DNA of 64,000 nucleotides from Bifidobacterium tibiigranuli (GCF_009371885.1 NZ_QLZA01000007.1:124001-188000); one strand, 5' to 3'. Shown: positions 44,132 to 54,069, counted from the stretch's first letter. A program made the numbers and translations. Notes: generated by a model not told the origin, from the letters alone.

Positions 44132-44968
44132 TTGGAGATACTTCGCGTGTTCAACAACAACGTCGTCCTCGCCAAACGCGGCGACGGCGTGGTGATCCTC
44201 ACCGGTCGAGGCTTGGGCTTCAAAGCCCACCCCGGGCAGCGGATCGACAACGCGAAAGTGACCAGGACCTTCGTTCCCTCCGACGGGCGCGATCCGGACC
44301 ATCTCGCAGAGTTGCTCTCCGAGATTCCGCCCGAAATCATTCATCTGGTCACCGATGCCATGACCGCCGTCGGCCTCGCCGAGCAATGCGAGACCCAGCC
44401 GACGCTGGTCATGGCCTTGGCCGACCATGTGGCATATGCGCTGCGCCGCGCGCACGACGGCACCAGCGTCGCCTATCCGCTGCAAGCCGAGGTGCGTTCG
44501 CTCTACGTGCGCGAATACACGCTGGGCGAGCGGCTGCTGGCCGAACTCAACGAGCATCTGGGCGATGCGCTGCCTCAGGAAGAGGCCGTGGCGTTCGCGA
44601 TGCATCTGGTCAACGCCGGATTCTCGACAGGCGATCTGTCCTATACCTACAAGATGACCGGCGTCATCCAGCAGATTCTTTCCATAGTCGAACAGACCTA
44701 TGGCATCACCATCGACCAGCACAGCGTGAGTGTCGGCCGTTTCATTACGCATCTGCGATATCTTTTTGTGCGCATCAGCCAGAATCGGCAGCTCGCCAAC
44801 GAACCGACGCCGATCGTCACCTCAATCCGCCAGGCGTATTCGGATGCGGCGGCCTGCGCGTGGAAAATCGCCGCGGTTATCGAATTGCGGCTGAATGCAG
44901 GGCTTACCGACGACGAAGTTGCGTATTTGACCCTGCATGTGGCCCGCGTTGCGGCCGATGTGAGCTGA
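44132..44968 (+). CDS. BglG/LicT-family transcriptional antiterminator
   Basis: 278 residues. The N-terminal RNA-binding CAT domain (EILRVFNNNVVLAKRG, then VILTGRGLGFKAHPGQ, residues 1-~55) binds a RAT; two PRD domains (~65-170 and ~175-275) carry the phospho-histidines that report PTS status (ALADHVAYALRRA, FAMHLVNAGF, FITHLRYLFV, TLHVARV). A RAT/terminator pair lies in the leader of the PTS gene upstream, so it should stop early termination when sugar is transported. TTG at 44132 with AAGGAAGG upstream. Co-transcribed with the PTS gene (27 bp apart). Confidence 0.92.
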   Translation: MEILRVFNNNVVLAKRGDGVVILTGRGLGFKAHPGQRIDNAKVTRTFVPSDGRDPDHLAELLSEIPPEIIHLVTDAMTAVGLAEQCETQPTLVMALADHVAYALRRAHDGTSVAYPLQAEVRSLYVREYTLGERLLAELNEHLGDALPQEEAVAFAMHLVNAGFSTGDLSYTYKMTGVIQQILSIVEQTYGITIDQHSVSVGRFITHLRYLFVRISQNRQLANEPTPIVTSIRQAYSDAAACAWKIAAVIELRLNAGLTDDEVAYLTLHVARVAADVS

Positions 44969-45030
44969 CTGCATGCTGCTGGCCTTGCGCACACCGATTG
45001 CGCGCAACCGGATAGTTTTCTCGTACTGTC

Positions 45031-45129
45031 GTCACGCATATGAACTGTTTTGCGTGACGTTTCTACTAGGATTGCGGGTTTCTCGGACTCTTATCACGCG
45101 AACAGGCCGATTTGCGTGACAACAGTCCG
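45031..45129. repeat. Two related hairpins with GTCACGC arms
   Basis: GTCACGCA (45031-45038) pairs with TGCGTGAC (45051-45058). A second hairpin (45084-45129) has CGGACT/AGTCCG at the base and TCACGC/GCGTGA above. Both reuse the GTCACGC motif in alternate orientation. They lie in the 215-bp gap between the antiterminator gene and the convergent lipid kinase gene. Confidence 0.75.
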
Positions 45130-45183
45130 AGTTGCACACATTGCGATGGGGTAGTGAGTCGGAACTTGGTACGGGACGGGTGG

Positions 45184-46368
45184 CTACTTGGCCACAGCAA
45201 ATTCCTGTGGCGACGAATCCGTGGTTTCATCCGACACGCCGATGCTGTTTTCTGCGTTTTCTGTGCTGTCTGCTTCTGGCTCTTCGAGCTGCGGCACGCG
45301 CACACGCAGGGCCTTGCGATCCACATCGAAGCGGATGCGCTTGGTTTCGCCCACGATATCGCCATCGACCTGCGCCAGGGCCTTGCGTTCCAGCTCGATT
45401 TCAGCGCTGATGCCCTGAATCTGGTCGAGCGTCGAATTGGTTGAAAGTGGGCTTTGCCCCGGTTTGCCCACCACGGTCTGATGCAATACATCCCCGAAGA
45501 GATTCGCCCAGCCGATGATGCCACCCGAGGTGTCGATCAGCTCGAAATCAAGCAGGCCATCGTCGTAAACGGCTTCGGGCATCAGCGAGACGACGGGTAT
45601 CTGCCCGCAATTGCCTGCCATGAATGTGCGGAAGGCCACGCTTTTGGAGCTGTGAATCTCCCCGTCTGCGCCAGTCATCGTGATGGTGCCCCGGTACTTG
45701 GGCGAGAACAGATGCCGGACAGCGCCGACGAAATAGGCCAGCCAGCTGATGCTCTTCTTCAGCTCCGGATTGGTGTCGTCGATCATCAGCGCGTCAAAGC
45801 CGATGCCGGCAATGATCAGAAACGCGTGCTCACGTTCGTCTTCGGGGCGGTCGAGCATCGAAAGCCGGCCCATATCGACCTGCTGGGAGCCATGCGACGT
45901 GGCTACGGTGAGCGCCGCATCGACATCGTCAATCGGAATGCCCATATTGCGGGCGAACAGATTGCCGGTGCCGATAGGAATGATGCCCAGCGTGTGCTCG
46001 GTGCCGGACACCACGCTCGCCACCGTGCGCACCGTGCCGTCGCCGCCGACCGCGATAAGCACATCAGCGCCATGTTCCAGCGCCTCGAGTCCGCAGGCTC
46101 GCCCGTCCTTGTCGAGCTGCGTGTCGATGAACTCGACCTGCGTGAGCCTCTTGCGCTCGCAAAACTCCTGAATATGCTGGCGCAGCTCGGCGGCCTGCGG
46201 CTTGGAAGGATTGATGATGAAGGCGTAATGCACCCGATCCTTGTCACGCTGTTCGACGGCCTGCGTGACGCGATGCCGCCGATACGCCCGTATGCCAAGT
46301 ATCGCCGCGACGATGAGGACGATAACGGCGGCGATGCTGGCGATGACGATGAGCGCAGTGGTGGACAT
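45184..46368 (-). CDS. Diacylglycerol kinase-like lipid kinase
   Basis: 394 residues. An N-terminal transmembrane helix (LIVIASIAAVIVLIVAAIL) is followed by the DAGK catalytic domain: YAFIINPSKPQ, AVGGDGTVRTVASVVSG and GIIPIGTGNLFARNM. This is the YegS/DgkB type, phosphorylating diacylglycerol or a related lipid at the membrane. The C-terminal ~30 residues are hydrophilic and unrelated. Divergent from serS. Confidence 0.92.
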   Translation of the reverse strand: MSTTALIVIASIAAVIVLIVAAILGIRAYRRHRVTQAVEQRDKDRVHYAFIINPSKPQAAELRQHIQEFCERKRLTQVEFIDTQLDKDGRACGLEALEHGADVLIAVGGDGTVRTVASVVSGTEHTLGIIPIGTGNLFARNMGIPIDDVDAALTVATSHGSQQVDMGRLSMLDRPEDEREHAFLIIAGIGFDALMIDDTNPELKKSISWLAYFVGAVRHLFSPKYRGTITMTGADGEIHSSKSVAFRTFMAGNCGQIPVVSLMPEAVYDDGLLDFELIDTSGGIIGWANLFGDVLHQTVVGKPGQSPLSTNSTLDQIQGISAEIELERKALAQVDGDIVGETKRIRFDVDRKALRVRVPQLEEPEADSTENAENSIGVSDETTDSSPQEFAVAK

Positions 46369-46568
46369 ACCTTTTATTGTGCGCTTGCATCGCGCAAAAC
46401 GCTCTGCGCGAATAGTGACGTCAACGATTCCTGCACGAACACGCGCGAACAGGCGCGAACTCGCGTGGTGTCAGACGTGGCGTCGGGCGTGCGGTGCCGA
46501 GCGTGGCATCGAGCTTACGGCGTGGTGTTTCGCGCCGCGTGTCGGCTTGCGGCATTACTCTGGGAGCC

Positions 46569-47855
46569 ATGCTTGATATCCAATTCATACGCGATCATGC
46601 CGATATAGTGAAGGAATCACAACGCAAACGCGGGGAATCCGTGGAGCTTGTGGACGAAGTGCTGGGGGCTGACGAGTCGCGGCGGGCCTCGCTCAAGGAG
46701 TTCGAGGCGGCGCGCGCCGAGCAGAAGGCGCTCGGTCGCAAGGTCGCCGCAGCCAAGGGCGACGAGAGGGCGGCGCTCATCGCGCGTACCAAGGAACTGT
46801 CCGCAAACGTGTCGCAGTTCAAGATGGCATCCGACGAGGCGGCCGAGGCCTACACGAATGCGATGTGGAAGTTGTCGAACGTCGTCGAGCCGGAGGCGCC
46901 CGAAGGCGGCGAGGATGATTACGTCGTGGTCAAGAAGGTCGGCGATATCCGTGATTTCGCGGCAGAAGGCTTCGAGCCGAAGGATCACTTGGAGCTGGGT
47001 CTCGGTGTGGCCGGCATTGATATGCGACGGGGCGCGAAGGTCTCCGGTTCGCGTTTCTACTTCCTGCGCGGCGCAGTTGCGCGCCTGCAGATCGCCATGC
47101 TGACGATGGCCGTTGATCAGGCCGAGTCCGAGGGCTTCACGTTGACCATCACGCCGACTCTGGTGCGCCCGGAGATTATGGCCGGAACCGGCTTCCTCAA
47201 TTCGCACGCCGATGAGATCTACCGGCTGCGCGACCCCGACGACCAGTACCTAGTCGGCACATCCGAAGTGGCGCTCGCTGGTATGCACGAGAACGAGATT
47301 CTTGACTTGAGCAACGGCCCGCTGCGTTATGCCGGCTGGTCGAGCTGCTACCGGCGCGAGGCCGGGGCCGCCGGCAAGGACACGAGCGGCATCATCCGCG
47401 TGCACCAGTTCGACAAGGTCGAGATGTTCGTCTACTGCAAGCAGGAGGACTCGCGCGACATGCACATGCGCCTGCTCGCGATGGAGGAGGAGATGCTGCA
47501 CAAGGTCGAAGTGCCCTACCGCACCATCGACACCGCTGCCGGTGACTTGGGATCCTCAGCGGCCCGCAAGTTCGACAACGAGGCGTGGGTGCCGACGCAA
47601 GGCCGCTACCGTGAGCTGACTTCCACCTCGAACTGCACGGAATATCAGGCGCGGCGCTTGAATATCCGCGAACGGCTTGAGGACGGTTCGACCCGTTCGG
47701 CGTCCACGCTGAACGGCACGCTGGCCACCACGCGCTGGCTTGTCGCAATCATGGAGAACCACCAGCAGGCCGACGGTTCGATTGAGATTCCCGCCGCGAT
47801 GCGCCCGTACATGGGCGGTCGCGAGGTTATCGAGCCGAGGGCGTGGGAGGCGTGA
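46569..47855 (+). CDS. serS: Serine-tRNA ligase
   Basis: 428 residues. The N-terminal coiled coil that grips the tRNA-Ser variable arm (RRASLKEFEAARAEQKALG), then class II motifs: YAGWSSCYRREAGAAGKDTSGIIR (motif 2 region) and a C-terminal TLNGTLATTRWLVAIMENHQ (motif 3). ATG at 46569 chosen by family length; the open frame from 46494 adds unrelated residues. tRNA-Ser(UGA) lies 154 bp downstream, so enzyme and substrate genes are adjacent. Confidence 0.96.
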   Translation: MLDIQFIRDHADIVKESQRKRGESVELVDEVLGADESRRASLKEFEAARAEQKALGRKVAAAKGDERAALIARTKELSANVSQFKMASDEAAEAYTNAMWKLSNVVEPEAPEGGEDDYVVVKKVGDIRDFAAEGFEPKDHLELGLGVAGIDMRRGAKVSGSRFYFLRGAVARLQIAMLTMAVDQAESEGFTLTITPTLVRPEIMAGTGFLNSHADEIYRLRDPDDQYLVGTSEVALAGMHENEILDLSNGPLRYAGWSSCYRREAGAAGKDTSGIIRVHQFDKVEMFVYCKQEDSRDMHMRLLAMEEEMLHKVEVPYRTIDTAAGDLGSSAARKFDNEAWVPTQGRYRELTSTSNCTEYQARRLNIRERLEDGSTRSASTLNGTLATTRWLVAIMENHQQADGSIEIPAAMRPYMGGREVIEPRAWEA

Positions 47856-48009
47856 GACAAGTTGCCTGATGGCAACTTTCGATTCGACATCGCAGAGTCG
47901 AGGCGCGGTCTGACCTCGTGAGTCGCGCTCGTGTCTTCGTCTTCAGCCTAACCCGATGTCGGTTTCGTCGGTTATAGTTACAGCTTGTGCCTCGCATGCG
48001 AAGCACAAT

Positions 48010-48094
48010 GGACAGGTGTCCGAGCGGCCGAAGGAGACGGTCTTGAAAACCGTTGTGGAGCAATCCACCGCGGGTTCGAATCCCGCCCTGTCCG
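48010..48094 (+). tRNA. tRNA-Ser(TGA)
   Basis: Acceptor stem GGACAGG/CCTGTCC, long variable arm, anticodon loop CTTGAAA (anticodon UGA, codons UCA/UCN), T-loop GTTCGAATC. No encoded CCA. A -10-like TATAGT at 47973 precedes it. Confidence 0.97.
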
Positions 48095-48101
48095 CATTGT
48101 G

Positions 48102-48138
48102 ATGTCTTGCGACATGCGTCACGCATGTCGCAAGACAT
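48102..48138 (+). terminator. 18-bp perfect hairpin directly after tRNA-Ser(TGA)
   Basis: ATGTCTTGCGACATGCGT (48102-48119) pairs with 48121-48138 around a single base, so in RNA a slightly larger loop would form. TTTGTCATTGTTG follows. Probably the tRNA terminator. Confidence 0.65.
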
Positions 48139-48146
48139 TTGTCATT

Positions 48147-48209
48147 GTTGTGGTGGGTTGTGTTGGTTACACCAGTAGTCGGAAGCCCCTGCGCAATACC
48201 CACGACAAC
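48147..48209. promoter_or_regulatory. Inverted repeat upstream of the first PucR gene
   Basis: GTTGTGGTGGGT (48147-48158) and ACCCACGACAAC (48198-48209) pair except at one position, ending 32 bp before the PucR-type gene's ATG. It is a candidate for autoregulation. Confidence 0.45.
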
Positions 48210-48241
48210 CGTTCGACATCTGGGCGTGCGACCATACGGGT

Positions 48242-49861
48242 ATGTCGATTACCATTGGTCAGCTGCTTGCCGTGCCGGAACTCAAGCTCAGACTCGTCCA
48301 CGACGGCGGGTGCAACGGCACGGAAAGCATCGTGTGGGTGCATGCTACCGACGTGGTCAATGCCGCTGAATTCTCGGAACCCGGCGAGGTACTGCTGACG
48401 TGCTCGACTAATTTTCCGTTGGAAGACATGAGCAATGCCAACGATCTGTCGTTGCTGCGGCGTGACCGGCGCAAGCTTGGGCTGTCGTCCTCGTTCAAGG
48501 ACGCCGAGAGTGCCAAAGAGCCTTACGACGAGCTATGGATGCATTACGTATCCAGCCTGAGCCGGGCGGGCGTCATGGCGATTGGCTTCGGCGTCAAGAT
48601 GAAGCACCCGGTCATTCCCCAGGCCTGCATCGATGCGGTCAAACAGCATAATATGCTGCTGTTCGAGGTTCCCGAGGAAATCAATTTCTCGCAGATCGCC
48701 AAAACGGTGATCCGCAGCCAGGCCGAAGAGAGCGAAAACGTGCAGCGCGTCATGTATTCGGCGCAACGTGAGCTGTTCGAAGCCTCCAATGACAGGAATC
48801 CCATCGAGGCCGTAGTGAATCGGGCGGCGCTGCTCTCTTCGGGTTGGGCGGCTTTCATCGATAATGAGATGCGCATCATATCCATCTCCAATCAGTCGAT
48901 GCGCAAGCGGGCCATGACGCTGGCGGCGCGCATGGGCAAACAGAAAGAGCATGACGGGGATACGGCCAAATCGCTGTTCGGCGTGGCGGGTGGTGCCATT
49001 CGGTACTGCGTATGCCTGATAGGGCGGAAAAGCCGCGCCTTCGGCATGCTTGTCGTCTCCACATCCCGCAGCGGCTCATATGGTGACATTTTCAGATCGC
49101 TGGGCGTTGCCGCAGCGGACGCTCTGATGTGGAGCCTTCCGCAGCATATCGAACGCTTCCGCAGCGAAAGTAGGCTGCGCGCCATCGCAATGGGGGAGCT
49201 GCAGGCGGGCCGAGTGCAATCCGCGGCGTCCATCATGGGGCCGCTGTGGAATTGGACGCCGTCGTACCCGGCGCGGCTGTACTGCGTGGAGCCGTTCGGT
49301 GTGAGCAATGATATGGATTTCGCCACGATGTCGATCGAATCGGCATGCCTCGAGTCGGTGTTCGGCGAATATGAGGACCGGCTGTGGATTCTGACGAGCA
49401 AAGACGGCTGCGATGCGGTCGAACGCTGGATCGAGGGCAGCGGAGCACTTGATTCTGGCTATGCCGCAGTGCGTGGCCCGCGTTCCTTTCCTGGCGCGTT
49501 CAACAAGGCCGTGCAGAATTTGCTGCTGCACCGCGCCGGAAGCCGGGACTCGGTGCTGGACATCACGCCCCACGAGCTGGTGGATCCCGATCTCGCGCAA
49601 ATGTATGCCGAGGAGCTGTTCGCGCCGCTGAAGGATGTCCCTGCTGCCGAAAACCGCTCGTTGATGGCGACCTTGCGGGAGCTGATGTCGGCTTCCTTCA
49701 ACATCGGGACTGCGGCCGGACGGTTGCAGGTGCATCGGCATACGGTGGAGAATCGCGTCGTGAAGCTGGAACGGCTGCTAGGACTGGATTTCACCGATGA
49801 ATCCGCCCGCGTGCGCCTGTGGATCGCGTATTCCTTCATCCGCGACGCGGAGCAGGCCTGA
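48242..49861 (+). CDS. PucR-family transcriptional regulator (first of three)
   Basis: 539 residues. N-terminal PucR domain (TIGQLLAVPELKLRLVHDG, EPGEVLLTCSTNFP, LSRAGVMAIGFGVKMKHPVIP), a middle sensory part, and a C-terminal PucR-type HTH (LMSASFNIGTAAGRLQVHRHTVENRVVKLERLLG split here as ASFNIGTAAGRLQVHRHTV). Relatives control purine, amino acid and amine catabolism. It is upstream of and co-directional with a class-III aminotransferase and an amidase. Closely similar to the partial gene at 63307. Confidence 0.9.
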   Translation: MSITIGQLLAVPELKLRLVHDGGCNGTESIVWVHATDVVNAAEFSEPGEVLLTCSTNFPLEDMSNANDLSLLRRDRRKLGLSSSFKDAESAKEPYDELWMHYVSSLSRAGVMAIGFGVKMKHPVIPQACIDAVKQHNMLLFEVPEEINFSQIAKTVIRSQAEESENVQRVMYSAQRELFEASNDRNPIEAVVNRAALLSSGWAAFIDNEMRIISISNQSMRKRAMTLAARMGKQKEHDGDTAKSLFGVAGGAIRYCVCLIGRKSRAFGMLVVSTSRSGSYGDIFRSLGVAAADALMWSLPQHIERFRSESRLRAIAMGELQAGRVQSAASIMGPLWNWTPSYPARLYCVEPFGVSNDMDFATMSIESACLESVFGEYEDRLWILTSKDGCDAVERWIEGSGALDSGYAAVRGPRSFPGAFNKAVQNLLLHRAGSRDSVLDITPHELVDPDLAQMYAEELFAPLKDVPAAENRSLMATLRELMSASFNIGTAAGRLQVHRHTVENRVVKLERLLGLDFTDESARVRLWIAYSFIRDAEQA

Positions 49862-50294
49862 GTCGTTGCCGTTTGTCATCGTCGATGGCCGAGCCGTCGA
49901 TATCGGTGCAGGCGATGCGGATGGCGCCGATAATGCTGCCAACAAGAATGCCGTCAACAAGGTTGTTGTCACCAACATGTTAATTTCATGACTTCATTCG
50001 GGTCACTGGCGTGTAACGCAGCGCTGTTTGCCAAACGAAACAAGCAACCGCCGCAAGGCTGATAATACGGACGTTTTTAGGTCACCCCCCACCTAATCGC
50101 TTTGTTACGGTGGTGATTGATAGGACATCATATCCAATTTTGTATTTCATATTGGCATATTTTCCATTGCCCAGCGCTCTTCGACGTCGGACAATGGCCA
50201 CCATCAATGGTTATTCATCGTATGCAGTTCACATGATATCCGTGAGTAATCCGTAGACAAGTAACACGAAATCCACTACATGGAGGGTACGCAG
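49862..50294 (+). other. 433-bp gene-free gap before the first aminotransferase
   Basis: Probably the promoter region of the aminotransferase. CCATTG (50163-50168) and CAATGG form an inverted repeat separated by ~22 bp, and a C6 run (50085-50090) precedes ACCTAATCGC. No gene is apparent. Confidence 0.4.
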
Positions 50295-51617
50295 ATGCCA
50301 CAGCAGCTCGTAGAGACGTTCACGAAAGATATCGAAGATTCTGACGTTCAGTTCTCCGACTATAAGCAGTATCTCAGCCCGGCACTGTCCAAGGCCACGG
50401 ACTTGGTCGCGGAATCGGGCAAGGGCATGTACCTGACGGATGTGAACGGCAAGCACTACATCGACTGGGTGCAGGGCATTGCGGTCAACGCCTTAGGCCA
50501 TGCCCATCCCCGGGTCGTGCAGGCTGCGCAGGAGCAGATCGCGAAGCTGATCACGGCCAGCTTCAACGTCGTCAACTACCCGACCACCTTGAAGCTCGCT
50601 GAGCGCATCGCGCAAGTGACCCCAGGCGATCTCAATTCGATGCTGTTTGCCAACGGCGGTGCCGAAGCCACGGATGCCGCCATCAAGCTTGCTCGGGTTG
50701 TGACGGACCGCCCTGCCGTCATTGCCTTCAAGGGCTCCTTCCATGGCAGGACTATAGGGGCGACCAGCATCACAGCGTCAAATTCCTTCTACCGCAAGGG
50801 CGTTGAGCCGCTGATGGGCGGCGTCTATTTCGCGCCGTACCCTTCCAAGGATTTGTGCCCGGAAGGCTACGACGCCAAACAGCGTGCGTCGTGGTGTCTG
50901 AACGAGATCGAGAAGCTGTTCAAGTACTGCGTTTCCCCGGATGAGGTCGCCTGCATCTACGCAGAGCCGTTGCAGGGCGAGGGCGGCTATGTGGTTCCCG
51001 ACCCCAGCTTCCTGCAAGGGCTGCGCCAGATGTGCACCGAGCACGGCATCATGCTGGTCTTCGATGAGATTCAGTCGGGCTACGGCCGCACGGGCAAGAT
51101 GTTCGCCGGCATGCATTCGCAGGTGGTGCCCGACATCATGACCGTGGGCAAGGCCATCGCCGGCGGCTTCCCGATGAGCGCGGTGATCTCGAGTGAAGAG
51201 CATATGAGCCAGTGGCGCCCTGGCATGCACGGCGGCACCTTCGGTGGCAATCCGGTCGCCGGAGCCGCTGGGCTGGCGGTGCTGGACGAGTTCGAAGAAC
51301 ACCACATCGTCGATCATGCCGCGCAGCTCGGCGACTACTTCAAGTCCAAGCTCCTCGAATTGCAGCAGAAATACTCCTTCATAGCGGACGTTCGCGGCCA
51401 AGGTATGATGCTCGCCATCGAGTTCGGCTCGAAGGGCAGCAAGAATGGTTCGGATCTTTTCGCCGAAGTCTCTGCCAAAGCGCTGGACGCCGGATTGCTG
51501 CTGCTGGGCTGTGGCGCCGACCACGACGCGATTCGCTTCGCCGCGCCGCTGAACTCCACCACGGAGGAGATCGACGAAGGCCTTGATGTGTTCGACGGGG
51601 TGCTGGCTTCGCTGTGA
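50295..51617 (+). CDS. Class-III aminotransferase (4-aminobutyrate/acetylornithine type)
   Basis: 440 residues. PLP-dependent transaminase: NGGAEATDAAIKLARVVTDR binds the cofactor phosphate, FHGRTIGATSIT and CIYAEPLQGEGGYVVP are conserved, LVFDEIQSGYGRTG holds the aspartate that contacts the PLP ring nitrogen, and Lys286 (TVGKAIAGGFPMSA) is the Schiff-base lysine. Likely substrate an omega-amine such as 4-aminobutyrate, but acetylornithine-like or other amines cannot be excluded. GGAGGG lies 7 bases before ATG 50295. Downstream of the PucR regulator; an amidase gene follows after 194 bp. Confidence 0.9.
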   Translation: MPQQLVETFTKDIEDSDVQFSDYKQYLSPALSKATDLVAESGKGMYLTDVNGKHYIDWVQGIAVNALGHAHPRVVQAAQEQIAKLITASFNVVNYPTTLKLAERIAQVTPGDLNSMLFANGGAEATDAAIKLARVVTDRPAVIAFKGSFHGRTIGATSITASNSFYRKGVEPLMGGVYFAPYPSKDLCPEGYDAKQRASWCLNEIEKLFKYCVSPDEVACIYAEPLQGEGGYVVPDPSFLQGLRQMCTEHGIMLVFDEIQSGYGRTGKMFAGMHSQVVPDIMTVGKAIAGGFPMSAVISSEEHMSQWRPGMHGGTFGGNPVAGAAGLAVLDEFEEHHIVDHAAQLGDYFKSKLLELQQKYSFIADVRGQGMMLAIEFGSKGSKNGSDLFAEVSAKALDAGLLLLGCGADHDAIRFAAPLNSTTEEIDEGLDVFDGVLASL

Positions 51618-51811
51618 GCTCGCGCAGTAACGAATTTGCTGGGCTTGGGATTATGCCTATGACAGCAAGTCGATTTTATTTCAGTGCCAAGGACTACCCA
51701 TGTACCTATACACGTAATGATTAAACATTGGTGATGCAAAATTAACAGGAGAGAACCTATCGTCCGTAAAACATTCAACCACATCCATCCATAACCTTTC
51801 GAGGAACTCAT

Positions 51812-53833
51812 ATGACTGATTGCGACGCTTCGGCGCTTGACCCTTGCGAATTATCCATTGCCGACATCAAGCGCATGCTCGCTTCCAGCGAGCTGACCTC
51901 CACCGAGCTGGTGGTCAGCTATCTCAACCGGATGTTCTACTACGATGTCAACGGCATTCGGCTGCATGCCGTGCCGATCATCGCAGCCGACGCAATCGAA
52001 CAGGCCATGCGCAAGGATGACGAGCGGGCCAGCGGCAAGGCACATGGGGCGTTGCATGGCGTACCGTACACCGTGAAGGACAGTTATATGGCGCGGGGTA
52101 TGACCATGGCAGCTGGATCCCCGGCCTTCGCGCATGTCGTGGCGAACGAGGACAGTTTCTCCGTGCAGGCGTTGCGAGAGGCCGGGGCCATCCTCATCGG
52201 GCGTACCAATATGCCGCCGATGGCGGCCGGAGGCATGCAGCGCGGCCTATACGGACGCGCCGAAAACCCATATAATGCCGAATACCTTGCCGCCGCCTGG
52301 TATTCGGGATCGTCGAATGGCTCTGCGGTATCGACTGCATCGAGCTTCGCCGCCTTCGGACTAGGCGAGGAAACCGTGTCGTCCGGGCGCTCGCCCGCTG
52401 CGAATAATGGCGTGGTGGCCTATACCCCCTCCCGCGGCGTGATTTCTCTGCGTGGCAATTGGCCCTTGCACGCCACCAAGGACGAAGTGGTGCCGCATAC
52501 GCGCACCATGGCTGATTTGCTTGAACTGCTGCCGACCTTGATGCGCGAGGACGATGACACGCGTGGCGATATGTGGCGCAGGCAGCGCTTCGTGCCACTC
52601 GAAGGCGCTCAACGATTCCGTGAGGAAGGCGTGGACGGCATCGTTGATATGGACGCGCTTGGCGGCCTGCGCATCGGCGTCGTCAACGAGTACGCCGGAC
52701 GGCTGGGCGGCGTAATTCCATCCGTGTACACGCGGCCAAGTATCAGTCGGCTGCTGCTGCGGGCCGTTGACGATCTACGCTCGCTCGGTGACGATGTGCG
52801 CTGGACGAATCTGCCCCTGCGTGACGCCTACGAGCTTGCTCCGCGTACGCTGAAAACCTTCGCTGACCAAGGCCTGATTCCGGCCGAATGGATGGAGCAT
52901 GAGTGGCTGCAACTGAACGCCGCCGTGCTGGAAGAATTCATTCAGGGCTTCGACATCAGCGGCGTGGGCAGCCTCACTGATGTAAACCCTGATGATGTGT
53001 TCCCCAATCCCTTGAACTCGCTCGCGCGAAAGACAGGCCGACGTTATGGCTTCTACCGCGAGGCCTACGAATACATCTGGCAAGGCAAGCTCAGGCCCTC
53101 GCTGGAAACCCCGCAGCTCGAACAGGGATTGCACGGTCTGGAAGCTATCCGCAAGCGACACCTTGAAGCGTGGATGCAGGCGGAAGGCTTCGACGTGTTG
53201 GTGTTCCCGGTGAACAGCAACATAGCCCACGCCGATACCGATGTGGACGAGGTGCACAACACCGAAGCATGGCAGGACGGCACCTGGTTCTCGAACGGGA
53301 ACCGCATGATACGGCACCTAGGCATTCCTACCGTAAACGTCACCATGGGCATTATGGACGATACCGGCGTCCCTGCAGGGCTGACTTTCATGGGGCCGTC
53401 GGGCAGCGACCGGCTGTTGCTCGCCGCCGCATACCAGTACGAGCAATCCGCGCGCAGGCGTGCTGCTCCGGGCCGTGTGCCAGCAATAGAGGATCTGAAT
53501 CGGATCCCGTTGGACGCTGCGAGCTCTGGGCGGAGCAGCGGAACATTCCCTGCGAAGCTGCACGTGGACATCGACCATGGTTCATTGCGCTATCACGTTC
53601 AGGCCGAACGCCCGGACGAACGTTTTTCATGCAGGATATTCGTCAACGGTCTGCTTATCGAGCAATGGGACGGCACGCAGCCATGGGAAGGTTCGATGTC
53701 GCTGGCGCAGTTGTTCGATGCCGATGTGGTGGCCGTGGTGGCGCTGTTCTCCGGAATCGGCGGCGGTATCGGCGCTGACGTGAGCGTCAGCCCGATGCCC
53801 AGAATCGCCCAGCCGGTCAATTCCTTGATATAA
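51812..53833 (+). CDS. Amidase-signature family enzyme
   Basis: 673 residues. Catalytic Lys in HGVPYTVKDSY, the Gly/Ser stretch YSGSSNGSAVSTASS and a nucleophile serine within EETVSSGRSPAANNG, aligned to the family's DTGGSIRxPA. These form the Ser-cisSer-Lys triad of amide hydrolases. At 673 residues it is longer than the usual 450-550, with a C-terminal strand-rich domain of about 110 residues (LHVDIDHGSLRYHVQAE). No signal peptide, so cytoplasmic. Probably releases an amine or amino acid for the aminotransferase upstream. A weak AGGA precedes the ATG. Confidence 0.9.
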   Translation: MTDCDASALDPCELSIADIKRMLASSELTSTELVVSYLNRMFYYDVNGIRLHAVPIIAADAIEQAMRKDDERASGKAHGALHGVPYTVKDSYMARGMTMAAGSPAFAHVVANEDSFSVQALREAGAILIGRTNMPPMAAGGMQRGLYGRAENPYNAEYLAAAWYSGSSNGSAVSTASSFAAFGLGEETVSSGRSPAANNGVVAYTPSRGVISLRGNWPLHATKDEVVPHTRTMADLLELLPTLMREDDDTRGDMWRRQRFVPLEGAQRFREEGVDGIVDMDALGGLRIGVVNEYAGRLGGVIPSVYTRPSISRLLLRAVDDLRSLGDDVRWTNLPLRDAYELAPRTLKTFADQGLIPAEWMEHEWLQLNAAVLEEFIQGFDISGVGSLTDVNPDDVFPNPLNSLARKTGRRYGFYREAYEYIWQGKLRPSLETPQLEQGLHGLEAIRKRHLEAWMQAEGFDVLVFPVNSNIAHADTDVDEVHNTEAWQDGTWFSNGNRMIRHLGIPTVNVTMGIMDDTGVPAGLTFMGPSGSDRLLLAAAYQYEQSARRRAAPGRVPAIEDLNRIPLDAASSGRSSGTFPAKLHVDIDHGSLRYHVQAERPDERFSCRIFVNGLLIEQWDGTQPWEGSMSLAQLFDADVVAVVALFSGIGGGIGADVSVSPMPRIAQPVNSLI

Positions 53834-54069
53834 ATATCGTCATATGAGACTTGGACTCTATCTTATTTTGTGTATGAGAAAGGAGTGCGTTGTCAATTGA
53901 CTGCCTGCCTGAAAGCGCGGATAGGGCGTACGCTAAAGATAGACATTTTGTTGAGGTTTCATTTACATGTGTCTTGTGGTACGAGGCAGTGATGTTTCGT
54001 TCGTTCGCTTCAAGAGGATTGTGGCTGCTTGTATGATTGAGCTATCGAAAACATGAGGGAGGTGCCGTC

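Noticed and set aside
41951..44752. A 933-codon open frame on the minus strand across the PTS gene and antiterminator gene
   Set aside because: It is opposite two genes with intact domain motifs, shows no recognisable domain, and has the His/Asp/Glu/Arg/Gln-rich composition of a high-GC shadow frame.
47827..48203. Open frames antisense to tRNA-Ser(TGA)
   Set aside because: Artefacts of the tRNA sequence (GFEPA-type peptides).
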